From Zelopaecilomyces penicillatus (Eukaryota > Ascomycota > Sordariomycetes > Hypocreales > Pseudodiploosporaceae), in contig VCCP01000002.1 of the NCBI GenBank assembly GCA_005765155.1, positions 1,550,001 to 1,614,000 on the forward strand: 64,000 bases of DNA. The letters run 5' to 3'. The notes beneath the pieces are model-generated. The model did no database searches, was not told the origin of the DNA, and saw only the letters and a program-made list of their open reading frames with translations. Positions 13,013 through 25,876 of the stretch are shown piece after piece (positions within the stretch are counted from its first letter, which is position 1; every line of letters begins with the position of its first letter). A program made the translations under genes and the position numbers.

Positions 13013-13858
13013 GAAAGGAGCATTTTGTAGCTTGGAGAGGGAAGTGGAGGAAGAAAAGACAAAGGGAGACGAGGTACGTGTGCTTGAGATGTTGACATGG
13101 AAGGAGGTGAAAATAGGCTAATTGGTACTTGGTCTATCGCAATGGTCTACACAATAGCTGAATTATTCTTCTAAAAAGATGGAAAATTAACGATCGTCAA
13201 AACCCAAGACTCAATTGCATCCGTAACAGACATCAACATTTGATATTTGGTCCGTCACCACATCCTTCTGGTCTTTCCAGCCAGTACTTTTCTTAGACAC
13301 TTAATGCGAGATCGGAGCTCGGTCCATCTCAATTCCGCAACGGTGCCTTCCTTTCAATTCAGCACCGCCGTAGCCAAGTTGGCAAAGCCCGGGCAACTTG
13401 GCACGCATACATAGTAACTGTCAGCCTAAGCTGACTCAGTTTCAGGCGGCCAATGACAAACGGGCTTCTCGAGCCAACTTTAACTCTCACCTCACCCATT
13501 CCACCCTTTTTTACAGCCTCGGCTTTCTTTCCCCAGAAGTACTCCACGAGACATCCGCCCCACGCTAAACCCGGCCAGGCCGTAGTGTCATCCCCCAAAC
13601 CTCGGCTCGTCCGTCATGCGTCTGAGAGGCTGGCCACTGGGCTTCGGCCGTTTGGGTGGTCAGAATCAGACTCCCCTCCATGTGCAAAGGCCAACCCCTT
13701 CGGCTACGCATTTTAGTTTTTTATGTTCCGCTTCCTTCTACTATAAATCTTGACCTGTTCCTCCAGTTTTCCCTTACGCTTCCTCCTCTCCGTCATTTGT
13801 CTTGCTCATATCCATCACTCTCCAGACAATCATTCACCCCCCCGTCATAACCTTCACA
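13013..13858. promoter_or_regulatory. Shared divergent promoter, folate gene / monooxygenase gene
   Basis: This 846-bp gap separates the two start codons and must hold both promoters. On the plus side a TATAAA box at 13742-13747 is followed by a pyrimidine-rich stretch up to the ATG, a common core-promoter form in filamentous ascomycetes. No comparable TATA box stands out on the folate side. Confidence 0.55.
13742..13747 (+). promoter_or_regulatory. TATA box of the monooxygenase gene
   Basis: TATAAA lies about 115 bases before the ATG at 13859 and is followed by a CT-rich leader. Position and context fit a core promoter. Confidence 0.5.
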
Positions 13859-15288
13859 ATGGCCTCTCCTCGTAAGTGCTTACCCTGATAGATATGCTAG
13901 CCGCTGTCACTTCTTTTGCTGGCCTCTTCCCTTGCCACGGCAATGTCGCTGCGCCTGCGCCAGTTGACAGTTGTGATTTTGCCCTCAAAAGCTAACCACA
14001 TGGCAACCGTACAGAGAAGATCCGCACCCCGATCACCGATCTCTTCGGGATCAAGCACCCCGTGCTGCTGGCCGGCATGAACGTCGCTGCCGGTCCCAAG
14101 CTGGCTGCTGCTGTCTGCAATGCCGGTGGCCTCGGTGTCATCGGCGGTGTCGGCTATACCCCCGATATGCTCCGAGAGCAGATTGCCGAGCTCAAGAGCT
14201 ACCTCACCGACAAGAACGCTCCCTTCGGTGTTGACCTGCTTCTCCCCCAGGTCGGTGGCAGCGCCCGCAAGACCAAGTGAGTTTCTTCCCCGAACGGCTC
14301 CAACAAAAGGGGTCCCAGAATCACATGCTGCTGCGCATCCGCTCTGTCGCCGCCCATAGCGCGGGTGGCGCTCGGCACACGCCCAATAATGCATGCAAAC
14401 GAGAGGCGCCTGTCAATGAATTCGCGCTAACAAACCTCCTCCAACAGCTATGACTACACCAAGGGCAAGCTCAATGAGCTCACCGATATCATCGTCGAGT
14501 CCGGCGCCAAGCTGTTCGTCTCCGCTGTCGGTGTGCCCACCAAGGAGGTCGTCGACAAGCTCCACGCCCACGGTATCGTCTACATGAACATGATCGGTCA
14601 CGTCAAGCACGTCAAGAAGTGCCTCGAGCTCGGCGTTGACATCATCTGCGCCCAGGGCGGCGAGGGTGGTGGCCACACTGGTGATATCCCCACCACTGTC
14701 CTCATCCCTGCCTGTGTCGAACTCTGCAACAAGGCTACCTCCCCCATCACCGGCGGACCCGTTCAGGTTGTCGCTGCCGGTGGCATTCACAACGGCCAGC
14801 TCCTCGCCGCCTCTCTCATGATGGGCGCCACCGGTGTCTGGGTCGGTACCCGTTTCATCCTGACCGATGAGGCTGGTGCCCCCAAGGCTCACAAGGAGGC
14901 TGTCCGCACTGCTGGCCATGACGACAACGTCCGTACAATCATCTTCACCGGCCGCCCTATGCGTGTCCGCAACAACCCTTACATCAACGACTGGGAGACC
15001 AACCGTGTCCAGGAGATGAAGGACCTGGCTGCCAAGGGTACCATTCCCTATGAAGCCGACCTCGACAAGGTGCTTAATGGCGCTGAGAAGCCCACAATTG
15101 AGGGCGCCTCATCAAGCGAGGAGGACGATGATGAGGATGATCCTCTTGAGCAGTTCCGCCCCTTCCTGATGGGCAAGGCTGCTGCCGTTGTCAACGAGCA
15201 AAAGTCCGCCAAGGCCGTCGTCGACGAGTTCGTCGATGATGCCGTTGCCTGGATGCAGAAGGGCCACAAGATGATTGCCAAGTTGTAA
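13859..15288 (+). CDS. Nitronate monooxygenase / 2-nitropropane dioxygenase-like flavoprotein
   Basis: Probable FMN-dependent oxidoreductase of the nitronate monooxygenase family, which oxidises alkyl nitronates to carbonyl compounds and nitrite; the true substrate may differ. Exons are 13859-13871, 14015-14276 and 14448-15288, with introns of 143 and 171 nt, giving 371 residues; the start MASPQKIRTPITDLFG depends on the tiny first exon. Visible family features are the N-terminal strand with HPVLLAGMN, NAGGLGVIGG, QGGEGGGHTGD, VVAAGGIHNGQ and GVWVGTRF, which together form the TIM-barrel FMN and phosphate site. A short Ser/Glu/Asp-rich acidic stretch near residue 315 splits off a C-terminal helical tail. 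The coding sequence uses C-ending codons heavily, suggesting high expression. It faces the Glo3 gene tail to tail. Confidence 0.92.
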
Positions 15289-15799
15289 GAAGAAAAAGAG
15301 TGAAACGATTTTATGTCATAAATTCCTTGTTTTGTTTACTCCTTGTCATATCATGTAGATATATACATTGCATTTGGGTGTGAGCATAATATAAACTATT
15401 TATACGTCTTTATTTCAGTTAGTCGTCTTCTGTGTCTGTGTCTGTGCCTGTGACAATGCATGCGCTGTTTCCGTGTGACACTTGAATTCATTGCGTCATC
15501 TTTATCTAATCTGCAGCGCCTAAAACATATCGATCAACCTTGTAGCCTATGCTCATGAAAACATAATATCTATTTGTACTAGCCAAATATTAACAGCCAG
15601 ACATCCCCTCATCACTAGCTTTTTAACTTCCAAATACCCCCATTTGTCATTCTGTTCATCATCCCCCATGCTTTCGGGAGATGCAACGAGCAAGTCATAG
15701 TTACAGCTCCCGACCACACAAAGGCTCCACCGTCAGTAACGCCTACCCCTGGAGCTGTGGATATCTGCCTGAATCTAAGAGACCTGAGTCATTATTAAC
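15289..15799. other. Convergent 3' spacer
   Basis: The gap lies between the monooxygenase and Glo3 stop codons. It is AT-rich, with several AATAAA-like or TATAAA-like words (for example around 15392), and must contain both polyadenylation sites. No gene seen. Confidence 0.5.
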
Positions 15800-17503
15800 T
15801 TAGCTATCAAGATATGCCCTAATGGCTCCCTGCAGCTTCGTAGCGCCCTCTCCCAACACATTGGACAGGTTTTCAAGGTCATCGCTTGCCGTAATTCCAA
15901 ACTTGCGTACAAAGTCTTTGGCAGCAGATTCGAGATCACCGTAGTCTTCCACCTCCTCTTCCTCCGGCCGTCCGAAGTATGCGTTGGATGAAATGGCTGA
16001 CGCACCCTCAAAGCCTTGAAGTCGGGTCTTTGCCTCGGCCTGGGCATTGGGATCAAAGGTGCCTTTACCAAAGTATTCATCTGATGAGATACCCTTTTGC
16101 ATGCCAAACTTTTTCCGGGCAAAATCGCCTGAATCATCTAAGTTGAAAGGGGAAACTGGTTAGTGTAATCGGCTTTGAAACACATTTGTGCAGGTAGTAT
16201 GTGAAAGTACCTTCAGCAGCTGCCCTGACAGGACCAACAGAGCCAAACCCGCCAGCATTCTTCTTCGGCGCACTGGCAGCGGCCTTATTACCGCCACCAA
16301 CTTGACCAAAACCGAGGCGTCCCATGCCCATTCCTAATCTTTCCATCTCAGCATTAGATTTTTGTCGTGTATGTGAGCTAGGGGCGCCTCTAGCGGGGCT
16401 GATCGGGGTTGGCGAGATAATAGCTGCCCCAGACGTGGCGCTGTTATTCTTCGAGGATTGCTCATCCTCAGCATCAGGATCATATCCCAGCTTAGCAATG
16501 CGTTCAGCCTCTTCCTTGGCCTTCTTTTCAGCTTCGTCAAAATCGATGATATCACTCGTGACCTTCTTAACGCCCAGCTTTGGGACCTTCTTCGCGCCGA
16601 GGACATTGGCCTTCCGGGGCCCGCTTGTGGTAGTTGTCTTGCGCAGCGCTGCGGACGTTGTGATGCGACTTGCTGCAGGCTTAGCATCGCCAGTAGAATC
16701 AGATTTCGCCAGCGGCGATGCAGCGCGAGCTACATCTTTACCATTGGCATTGCCGGCGTTGAGGAAGGGGGAAGGTGTTCGTCCCAATACTGGTGTCGCC
16801 GTTCGAGAGATTGGTGGTGTTGGCCTCTTGATCGCAGGTTTGTCCCAAGATGAAAAGAAATCATCCTCAGGTTCTCCAGCAGGTGTGGAACTGCCATCGC
16901 CGTCGGCAGCATCGGTGATGACGACTTCACTGGGGAATCTATCGGCCAAGTCAGTAATTGTATAAAGTGTTAAAGATTCTGATGCTGGCATACTCCTTGG
17001 CGTCTCGCACCGCACGGCGTTTCAGCTCATCTTTATATTTGGTAGCCGCATTCGATTGATATTTGGTCTTCGGGTCCTTGCTGTTTAATGCAGCAGTGCC
17101 CCCGTTTTGTTGGAAGAATTTAGTCGCAGACTCGTTGCCCCCAACTTTCATCATCCTGAGCTGTTCCCATTGCCATTCTGTACACCACGTTAAACCAGAA
17201 ATACATTAGGGGCTCCATCACACATACGGTCGAGATTGGTGGATCGAACAAAGGAAATGTGGACACCAAGGTTGCGATGGTTCGCAGAGCAATCCAGGCA
17301 GAGATAGATACCGAGCGGAACCGATGTCCACGTGGGATTCTTTTGGCTACAGTCAAAACATATCTAAAGAAGATCACAGGGTCAGTACTTCTACATTTCA
17401 GGCATTCATGTCCACGATCACATACCTTGTTCGCAGGCTTCGTCTTGAGCTTCTCGAAGATCTTCTGCGACTGCTGCTTAGTCGCAAGCCCGTTGCTGCT
17501 CAT
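15800..17503 (-). CDS. ArfGAP of the Glo3 type (COPI vesicle traffic)
   Basis: GTPase-activating protein for Arf1 acting on COPI coats in Golgi-to-ER transport. Five exons: 17503-17426, 17363-17228, 17177-16994, 16938-16211 and 16137-15800; the introns (62, 50, 55 and 73 nt) keep one frame, giving 487 residues. Exons 1-3 encode the ArfGAP zinc finger: the motif begins CFDCSQKNPTW, its second cysteine pair is CLDC, and the arginine-containing SANHRNLGVHISFVRS follows. The middle is Ser/Pro/Lys-rich with an Ala/Lys/Glu helical piece (DFDEAEKKAKEEAERIAKLG). The C-terminus has two ISSxxYFG repeats (ISSDEYFG and ISSNAYFG), the Glo3 motif that separates Glo3 from Gcs1, and ends in a predicted amphipathic helix. 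The gene is divergent from Tim21. Confidence 0.93.
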
Positions 17504-17911
17504 CCTGGGCAACCGTGCGTTTAAAGACCCCGGTTCGATATATGATTGTCTGGTTCGGCCAGACTTGTGCTATGAGGATGCCTAAAACGACTGTGCCGAG
17601 GAAGAACGTGGCTAAAGCGCTGGTGATGGAGTCAGGCGGATTCAGGAGTCTGTGAAGGTAAAGTGGCATATCAGATGCGCTAATCCGTATCGGGCTAACT
17701 TCGATCACCCCACCTCTACTTTCTGCCAAGGGCGGTGTCAACGGACATATGTTCTTATCAGCCTATCAAGTCAGTATCGTGAAGCTCTCTCAAGCATACA
17801 ATCTCGAAGAATATCTTCTCAGCGCCAGACTACTGATATCCATTGTACAACACTGTGTCTCTTGCTATAACGTTGCCGGCTCGGTGCCATGGAAACCGAG
17901 AATACGTCATC
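17504..17911. promoter_or_regulatory. Divergent promoter, glo3 / tim21
   Basis: About 408 bp separates the two start codons. No TATA box is obvious on either side, which fits two housekeeping genes. An in-frame ATG at 17843 could extend Tim21 by 23 residues at its N-terminus. Confidence 0.45.
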
Positions 17912-18780
17912 ATGAAACCAGCAACTTCACTTATCGCAATTCGGCCAGCAGCAAGTTTAGCTGTCGCGCCATCGACTCGGCAACTTTTTATTGCGCGATC
18001 GTATGCGACGCAGGCCGGTGGGCTCGGCACAACAGCGAAACCGACCGGACCCAAGCGACGAACTGTTACTGCGTTTAATGATGATGGAAACGTTCCATGG
18101 AGTGAGCTCTCGGCTGGTGAGAAAGCCTCCAGGGCAACTCAACAAACATACAACTTTGGCATGATTATCGTTGGACTGGTTCTGACGGTGGGATAGCTTG
18201 GCGATCTCATAGTTGCGCACGAAAGCTGATTTTAGTTTAGAGCGGCGTCGGATATCTCCTTTGGACTGAAGTCTTTTCACCAGACAGCAAGATCTCCAAT
18301 TTCAATCGAGCGGTTGACCGAATCAAGAAGGATCATAGGTGTTTGGAGCTTCTTGGAGATGCGAATAAAATAACGGCCCATGGGGACGAAACTTTTAACA
18401 AATGGCGCAGGGCCCGGCCTGTCACGTATGTACACCTCATCAACTCATCAACCAGATGTGCGAAAGAACTGACGCCGTGGAAAGTTCAACGGAAAGAACA
18501 GATCCTCAAGGGAATCATCATCTCATGATGCACTTCTATGTAGGTTCAGGTCTGGGAATACGAGCTTCATCAAACGGCTTACAATTGTTAGGTTGAGGGT
18601 CTCCGCGCAAATGGCGTCGTTCGATTACATATGACCAAACGACACGACCAAGATGATTACGAATACAAATATCTATATGTTGATATTGAGGGACAAGAAA
18701 GGATATATCTAGAGAATGCAGAAACCGCAGCAGCAAGATCTGGCAAGAAACAGCTTAGCTTTTTTGGTGTCAAGTGGTGA
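17912..18780 (+). CDS. Mitochondrial import translocase subunit Tim21
   Basis: Inner-membrane subunit of the TIM23 presequence translocase that docks it to the TOM complex and the respiratory chain. Exons are 17912-18187, 18241-18425, 18485-18539 and 18592-18780; introns of 53, 59 and 52 nt keep one frame, giving 234 residues. The N-terminus is a basic, hydroxylated presequence ending near RSYATQ. A single hydrophobic segment, spanning the first intron (FGMIIVGLVLT then SGVGYLLW), is the membrane anchor. The intermembrane-space domain follows, with VFSPDSKISNFNRAVDRIKK, HGDETFNKWRRARPV, NHHLMMHFYVEG, YKYLYVDIEGQERIYLENA and the closing FFGVKW. The first donor site, GTGGGA, is weak but required by the frame. 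The third intron starts GTAGGT. Confidence 0.93.
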
Positions 18781-21700
18781 TCAACTTCTACCAATTGCTC
18801 TTTTGGTGTTGTATGACTATTCGTTTTAACAGGACATGTTCAATTGTTGGCATTGATCAGTTTGGCTTATCGCAGGAAACTGGGGCCTTGATTTCTCACA
18901 GCGACAGTCTTGTCGTGTGTATATTAGTCTGGATCTATCGGCGCGGGATTTTGGGTTCATGGAACTGGTATGTCGAGCAGAACTGTCAATTACTTGATTA
19001 TAGTCAGCTCCTGATTGTAAATTTGTTGACCGTTCAGTATTCATTCACAGCGTCTCTAACAAGATGCTAGTGGATCTTGGTTTGTCGGAGAACATAAAGA
19101 CATGAATCCACTACTACTCGGCTACCTGACAGATGATTGCGAGACGATCACTAAGGGTAGCGCAGTGGGATTCTTTCCATCTATCATTGCTCCTATTACG
19201 AACCACGCACGAAATCTTGAAGAGTGAGAACAGAATAGCATGGTGTTGAAGGTCCAAGTATCTAAGACTGGTACAGGGTCCATCCCTAAACAACAGAACC
19301 ATCGCAAATTCTTTTCCCAATCTTGGCTATCAGGATCTTCGGGTTACTTGTCTTTGCACACAGCTACTCGCTTTGCCAAACCTGGATTCGAGGATAATCC
19401 CCTATTCGTTATATTCTATTTACCCAAAGCATTAAAAAGAAATTACAACTGTTCATATCTCACAGTCGATTGTCTAATCGACTCGAAAGACACCAACTGT
19501 TTCTCAATCCCAGAATAGCAAGGGGACAAAACTAGCACATTCACACAACTGTATGGCTCAAGTAACATACCATTCTGTCCAAGACGTCAGACTATCGTAA
19601 TTTCTCATTGATTTACACCGAAACAGCTCGTTCAAGAATCTCTGCCGCCCTCTATATGCAGTCCTTTCATCCAAACATGTACCACCGCACTCGTTATACT
19701 TTCGGCGAGTTCGGGGTATTCTAAAAACACTCCCTCTCTAGCAAATACGAAAAAAGTTCCATGCCAGGGCTTTTCGCTATTGTCGCATTGGGATTTCACT
19801 GCCCGTATAAGTGTATACTTCAGCAATTAGATGACGTCGACAAGATGAAATAAACGTTTAATCTGCATAGACTACCGATGTCAAGGGGTTCTTTGCATTG
19901 CCGCCTACTATATTCAATCACTCCTGCTTGACATCCATCACACTTGACAGCTACTTTCGGCCTACCCGCATGTGCTGCTCAATCTAGGTACAGAATATGC
20001 CCGTTCGTTCATGGCGCCAGGGGGTACGTCTTGCAGATGCACCTCTTTATTCACCGATGTGGGACGGAGCGTGGATCAATACTATAAATGTTCCTAATGC
20101 GGCAGTTCTAGAATGAAATTTCAGCATGGGGGTTTTCAATCCTCATCCATACATGCCCGCATCCGTTGCAGGCATACGGTGTGGATATGTGAAAGCACAG
20201 GCCGCTTCGTTTGAGCTGAATGAAACGGCGTGTGATTGTTAGAAACTGTAGGGCGGCAGCGGCTGGAAATACCCCTTGTTAGCAAGCAACTAACATTCCA
20301 CTGTACTGCTGCATGGTGAAACAGACATGCTCTCAACGGCTGAGTTTTGGAATAGAAGGCAGTGGGTAGGTTTGCCACGTTGCAGTGCGGACTTCGGCAA
20401 AACATATGCGGGGGGGGACTCTCTGTGATATACATGCAAGTTTATACATTGGAGGCACTGTTATGATTGACAGACTGATTTGTCAAGAAAACCGTACCGT
20501 AATTGAAATGCATGCTCTGTGGGTGTGTGTGTGAAGGGTTGTCAATGGCATTATGGCAATGAATATATCGAGACGAACCCGTCATTTTGAAAAGGCGACT
20601 CACAGCGAACAAAAGAATTAATGCAAGACATACCCGTTGTGGATTGTTCTCCATCATCACACCTTAAAATGAGTTTCATTGACGTCTAGATGTGACAAGG
20701 ATCAGGAATGTTACTAAGGAAACTCGTCAAAGATTCCAAGGCGAGGTGTCTACTTACAATCACAATGCATTGTTGTCCATCGTGTAAAGCAACTCCACGA
20801 CCTCGGTGTTTCAGTAGATCTTGTAAGTACCAATCGACATTTGTGAATACGAATCAAGCATTCGCAAGCTCCATCTTTCTTCACTAGCTCCACAGTTCTC
20901 ACTGCCGAGGGATCCTTTTGAGTTTGTTGCTCCAACTTCCATATTTGGCAGTTCTGCTAATTAAGCCCCCACTAATATCTCAATGATCAAGGTCACCACA
21001 GCTCGGAAGGCCTCGGTGAATCCGGGAGTCGGGCGGTCGTGTGTCTCCACAACGACAAAGCACAATACCTCACCACCACTCTTACAGCTAAATTACCCCA
21101 GACGTATGTTAAAGGGGGTTCGGGCTCGGAGGCAAAAACGAAAGATAGGGCTGATACTGGATTGACACACAAGACTCGGCTTATATCGGGAGGGGTTCAA
21201 ACAGTGCGGTTAGATGCATGATCTGAGGACGGCGCAGGGGGGAGATTGCATCAAGTCTGCGGTATTGTTCAGCTACTTATAAATGCAATCGCTGTCAAGG
21301 AGGCTCAGCAGCAATAGAAAGCAATGCACTGTCAAACTTTTTAACCTGTCTATCCTGAGACAAGGTAGATTCGGGCCCTCCGTGAGCTGGCAGGCTTGCG
21401 CATGTTAAAACGTTCTGTTATCTCGATACGCAATTCCTTGGCTCAATTGATTTCCTTCTCCTAAAACGTCCGTATCTTGCTGGATTGACTCTCCACTACC
21501 TAGTGATAAAAACCACACGTGCTTCTGTTGACGTTGCGTGTTCAGCAGGAACCAATTTGATGTCAGCGTCATAGGATGAAATCATTTAATGGGCTTGGAT
21601 GAAATCTTGGGGCCGTTATCACATGCTAAAGTCGGCAATTAGACAGTGCCAAACTGCTAGAAAGACAATTTGCAACAGGCACATGCAATTATAGATAATG

Positions 21701-23750
21701 ACTACGCGACCTGCGCATGATGTCAATCCATTGATTAAAAGAAGAAGACGTTTAGGTAAGTGGGAAAGTTCCGGCTGAGCCGGCTGGTTATCGAAAACAG
21801 GTTTCGTTGTTACAATGCTAATAAGGGATAGACGTAGGCAGGCATTTCATGCAAAGCATACGCCCGCCATCCGGAGCTTTTTGCCTCGGACGTTTTGATA
21901 TGGCACTCTATGCCACCCCTGGTCAAAAGAGAAGACCCATTATCGATCTGGGCCATTGGATCGCACAGGGCAGTACGGGGAATGGGAGGAGGGGAAGCTG
22001 TCAAGAGTGTAGCATTGGACCAAAGCTACCCTGCTGGAATGTGCGTTTGTGTTTGCGTGAGTGTGGGTGGGTGTTTTCTTAGGCCTGTGCAGCATTCGTT
22101 ATCCATTGGACGTTGATTCAAGTGAAGAGCTTCACCCACAATCTGATTAATTTTGTAACTGGGCGTTACTATATCATGGCTTGTACATCTTCTTCATCAA
22201 TTGCCTCACGGTGTCTAAACAATTTCATGAAAAAACCAGCATCCTCCAAGTCTTGGGATAGGTATCGTGAGCAAACTGGAGTACGTGGCGGTTTGCAAGC
22301 ATTAGCGGAGATGCCCCTGGCAGACCGATGCTCCATCCAGATCCTTGCCCATCCGCAAGAGGATGCATTGCAGGCCCAGAAAGCTGCTGTCGTATCCTCG
22401 ATTGTTAGCCAGGCACAGGAACGTCGCCGCTACGCAAGTAGGGATCATAGGGTGCCACCAGGTGGCAAAGAACAGGCATCGCAGCACCCTCTTTCGCGGG
22501 TTGAACTTCCGCACTGAAGTCCTCGGTTCAGCGGCAGTTGACAATGCGCAGTCTCAGAGAGGAGGACTCCATTGTATCAGGCAGTATTGGTTTGTGTGGT
22601 GGCCGGAGGTCGTTAAGATGTCAAGGTCGCTTGCTCATGGCCCAGGTCACGCCATGTTTCTCTCACCATGGCTTCCATCGCCCTTTACCCCGGAACTCGA
22701 AGCCGACGGAATCGGTCGTAGTATTTTCGCCCGAGCTCCCCGAATGGGTTAGAGCGTAATTGGCCTAGCGCTCGACGCTCTCGCAGCTTGACATTGATAG
22801 ATAGACGCCCTCCCCGGAGACGGCAATCCGATTGGCTTGGCATCCACAGGCCAAGAGTTTTCGCTCTCACCAAAACCACAGGTACGAGTTCTGTGTCTCT
22901 GAATTCAGCAAGTGCAACGTAGCAAACTCAGCCATGTACCTTCTCCAGACACGGTACTTTGCGAGGGCGTGCCGCGGAAGAAGTAGGAACAAACTCTGGA
23001 TGAAGTAGGCACTACAGACACATGGTCTTGGAATATCAGCACTTGTTAGGTCTACTGTACTAGGTAATTAATGTTCACATCGAAGCACCAGACTCCATAC
23101 TTCACCAAATTCCGTTTTTTCTCACCACAGTGAAGATAAAATAGGTGGGCTTGCCAAACGCCTAAGCAGGCCGTCCTGTTTGCATATCTTTTTTTCCTTT
23201 TTCAATGGCCAGGTCAAACATGGGATTTGCCAAACCCGCTCTTTGATCCCGCAAAGTGTACAGGCCATCACCGTGCATTGAGCCTATTTCGTTCAATTTC
23301 ATTGCGAGATTCGGCCATTCCATTTGTTTGCAAGCAGAGTCATCCTGGGTGTGGTCATGACAGCTATGAGAAACCTCCATACACCCCGTGGCCGAAATTC
23401 CCTACTGGCGCGATTTACTCCATCTGGTGATCCGAGCCCCGCCATGAAATCACCCTGAAACTTTGGATATTACGGAAGTCCAATTATTACCGTATTGACA
23501 TTGGTACGTCGCGTTGAATAGGTAAAAATGGCCTGGGGGCAGGATATTATGTTTTGCCTGAATTCCCCCACAGAGGGTGGACCGACCCTTGGAAGAGATC
23601 GTCAGGGCCAGTTCCCAGCGCTTACTTGTACTACCACTGGCTGATCCGACCCCGGACCGACGAGATGTGGGGAGGAATAGGTGTCATCACATCGGGGTGG
23701 TGATGCAATTCACGGAAAAACCAAATACACTAGTGGGTTATCTCCTCCCC
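18781..23750. other. Gene-poor region left of the transposon
   Basis: About 5 kb with no recognisable gene. Open frames are short, overlap on both strands and lack domains. Around 22260-22880 the sequence is somewhat more GC-rich with several overlapping frames, which could be an old degraded gene or element, but I cannot identify it. Confidence 0.4.
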
Positions 23751-23752
23751 TA

Positions 23753-23787
23753 TCTCCCCAGGCGCCTTAAGGCTCCATTCATGTACC
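23753..23787 (+). repeat. Left terminal inverted repeat (35 bp)
   Basis: Reads inward from TCTCCCCAGGCGCC to CATTCATGTACC and is the exact reverse complement of 25842-25876. Similarity stops sharply on both sides. Confidence 0.9.
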
Positions 23788-23959
23788 AGCCCCACACCCC
23801 CCCTATCCACCTAACGCGTGACTTTGAGTAACCGAGAGTGTCAATAGAAACCTACACACTAAAATTTGTATGCAACGCGTTCTCACGATACTCCGATGGA
23901 TTCTCAAGCCTCTTCTACCGTGATAAACATATTTGACGATGAATTGCTTATCAGACTAG

Positions 23960-25560
23960 ACCACTATGCCTATAAGTAGCCAGCTGATAATATCTATTAG
24001 CCTATATTCGAGCCAATCATTGAATTTAGTACTATTTTTAAGCCTTTAGATCTTTTTAATTAAGATCCTAAAATTTAAGACCTTCTATTAAGCCCCTTAT
24101 ATCTTTTCTAATATTTTATATTAGAAAGTCTAATAGATAAATAGATAATATATATTAATAAAGATCCTATTCCTAATCCAGTAGGATTATTATAAGAATA
24201 TTCCTAAAAGCTACTTTAGAAACCAATCTCTAGATTAGAGATATATCTCTGGCTTAATATTATAATTTATATAGGATTATATAGGGAAAAATAGCTTAAA
24301 GATTATTGGATGACTTTTAATCTAGAGTCTTAGCTTTTAACTTATTCTATCCTTAAATATATACCTTTTAAATACTTCTAATAGCTTCTATAATATCTTT
24401 AAACCTTTAACCCTAAAAAAAGCTATAATAATACTATATAACCTAATTGTAAGTCTCTTTCTTATACTTATTAATATATTAATAAGTGGTCTTAATATAT
24501 ATAATAGATCTCTATAATACTCTATACTCTAGGTATATCTCTTGCTATAGATAAGTATATAATTCATTTTATAGGGAGATCTTATAATACTATAATAATC
24601 CCTTTAAAGCTTATATTAATAGGCTTCAAAGTCTAGGCTATTACCTAATATAATTACTTTCTATAATGGATTTGGTATATATTAGAGTCCCTTTTTAGCT
24701 TTATTAGAGCAAAGATAAAGAAATAAAAGAGGATTAATAAAGATATAATTTCTCTTAATCTAATATAGAGTATGATTATTGCTCTATTAAATAGGCTATT
24801 AACTATTAGCTATTATATCTTTTTAGATAATCTCTTCTTCTTATCTAATCTCTTCCTTACTCTTTAATAAAGAGGCTATAGTATTATAGGCACTTGCTGT
24901 ATTAACTATGGTCTTTTCAAGCCTCTTGCCTTGGATAAGGCTATTAATAATAAAGGCTAGCTAAAGTAGGCTTGAGGTGAGATAAAGATAGTGCTAATAC
25001 TAAATGGATTAATAGGTTCTAAAATCTATTAGATAGATTTATTAATAAGCCTTTTATTAACTTATCTTTCTTAATTCTAGGTTAATTAAATTACTTAAAA
25101 GGATAATACCCTTATATTACTTTTGATAATTATATATATAGATAATAAGATTAAATACTATATTAAGAAGAAGCTATTAATAGTAAAACTATAAATATAA
25201 ACTATTAAGTAAATATTTAATAATAAATATATTAAGGATATTATTATACTAATTATTATAGCTATTTATAATAATAAGATAAATAGAATAGATATTAATA
25301 ATCAATTAAGAGTATACTTAGGATTTGAATATATAATTTATAGGGATGATTAGTAGATAATTATATAGACCTTCCTTCTTAATACTATCCTTATAAATAG
25401 CTATCTTCTTTAGCTTTATAAGTAATCTGATTAGAAGTACTATATTATATAGATCCCTTAGTAGTAGTAGCTTATTAATAATCTTATCAAAGCTTATATT
25501 AATAACAGTGGTAGCAGGCAGAGGTTTTATGCTAGGGATGAATTTATACCTATATTATAG
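23960..25560. other. AT-rich RIP tract inside the transposon
   Basis: About 1.6 kb of nearly pure A/T sequence with many TATA, TTAA and TAAT words and stop codons in all frames. Composition changes abruptly from the flanking DNA. This is the typical result of RIP on a repeated element; no gene remains. Confidence 0.8.
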
Positions 25561-25841
25561 TATAATTCTATCTATAAAGGCAAAAAATCACACTGCCTTG
25601 CTTATCAAGGCTTTAAGCTTGGCCAGATCTACTTATAAAGTCAATGCATGCCTCTGGGTCAATTAGGTGGAAATACCCTCAATCGGCATAACCAGGCTAT
25701 ATAGATGCATTAGGGATATGATAAATATGATATAGCTCTTTGTAACTCGGGAAATTGCTGGTACTTCTATCACTATATAGATTAGATGGAGTTCTATGTA
25801 CCCCTTATTGCCTGCATTCTAATTGGCTACACTGCAGTTTC

Positions 25842-25876
25842 GGTACATGAATGGAGCCTTAAGGCGCCTGGGGAGA
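25842..25876 (-). repeat. Right terminal inverted repeat (35 bp)
   Basis: Exact reverse complement of the left terminal repeat, ending GCGCCTGGGGAGA and followed by the TA duplication. Confidence 0.9.

Noticed and set aside
14413..14919. 168-codon minus-strand frame
   Set aside because: Antisense shadow of the monooxygenase exon, caused by its strong C-ending codon bias.
16324..16965. 213-codon plus-strand frame
   Set aside because: Antisense shadow of the fourth Glo3 exon.
17843..17911. Upstream in-frame ATG of Tim21
   Set aside because: The inner start at 17912 gives the usual basic presequence; the extension adds acidic and non-presequence residues.
22113..22880. Cluster of overlapping ORFs on both strands
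   Set aside because: No domain, no consistent frame and no plausible splice plan; kept only as a note on a possibly degraded sequence.
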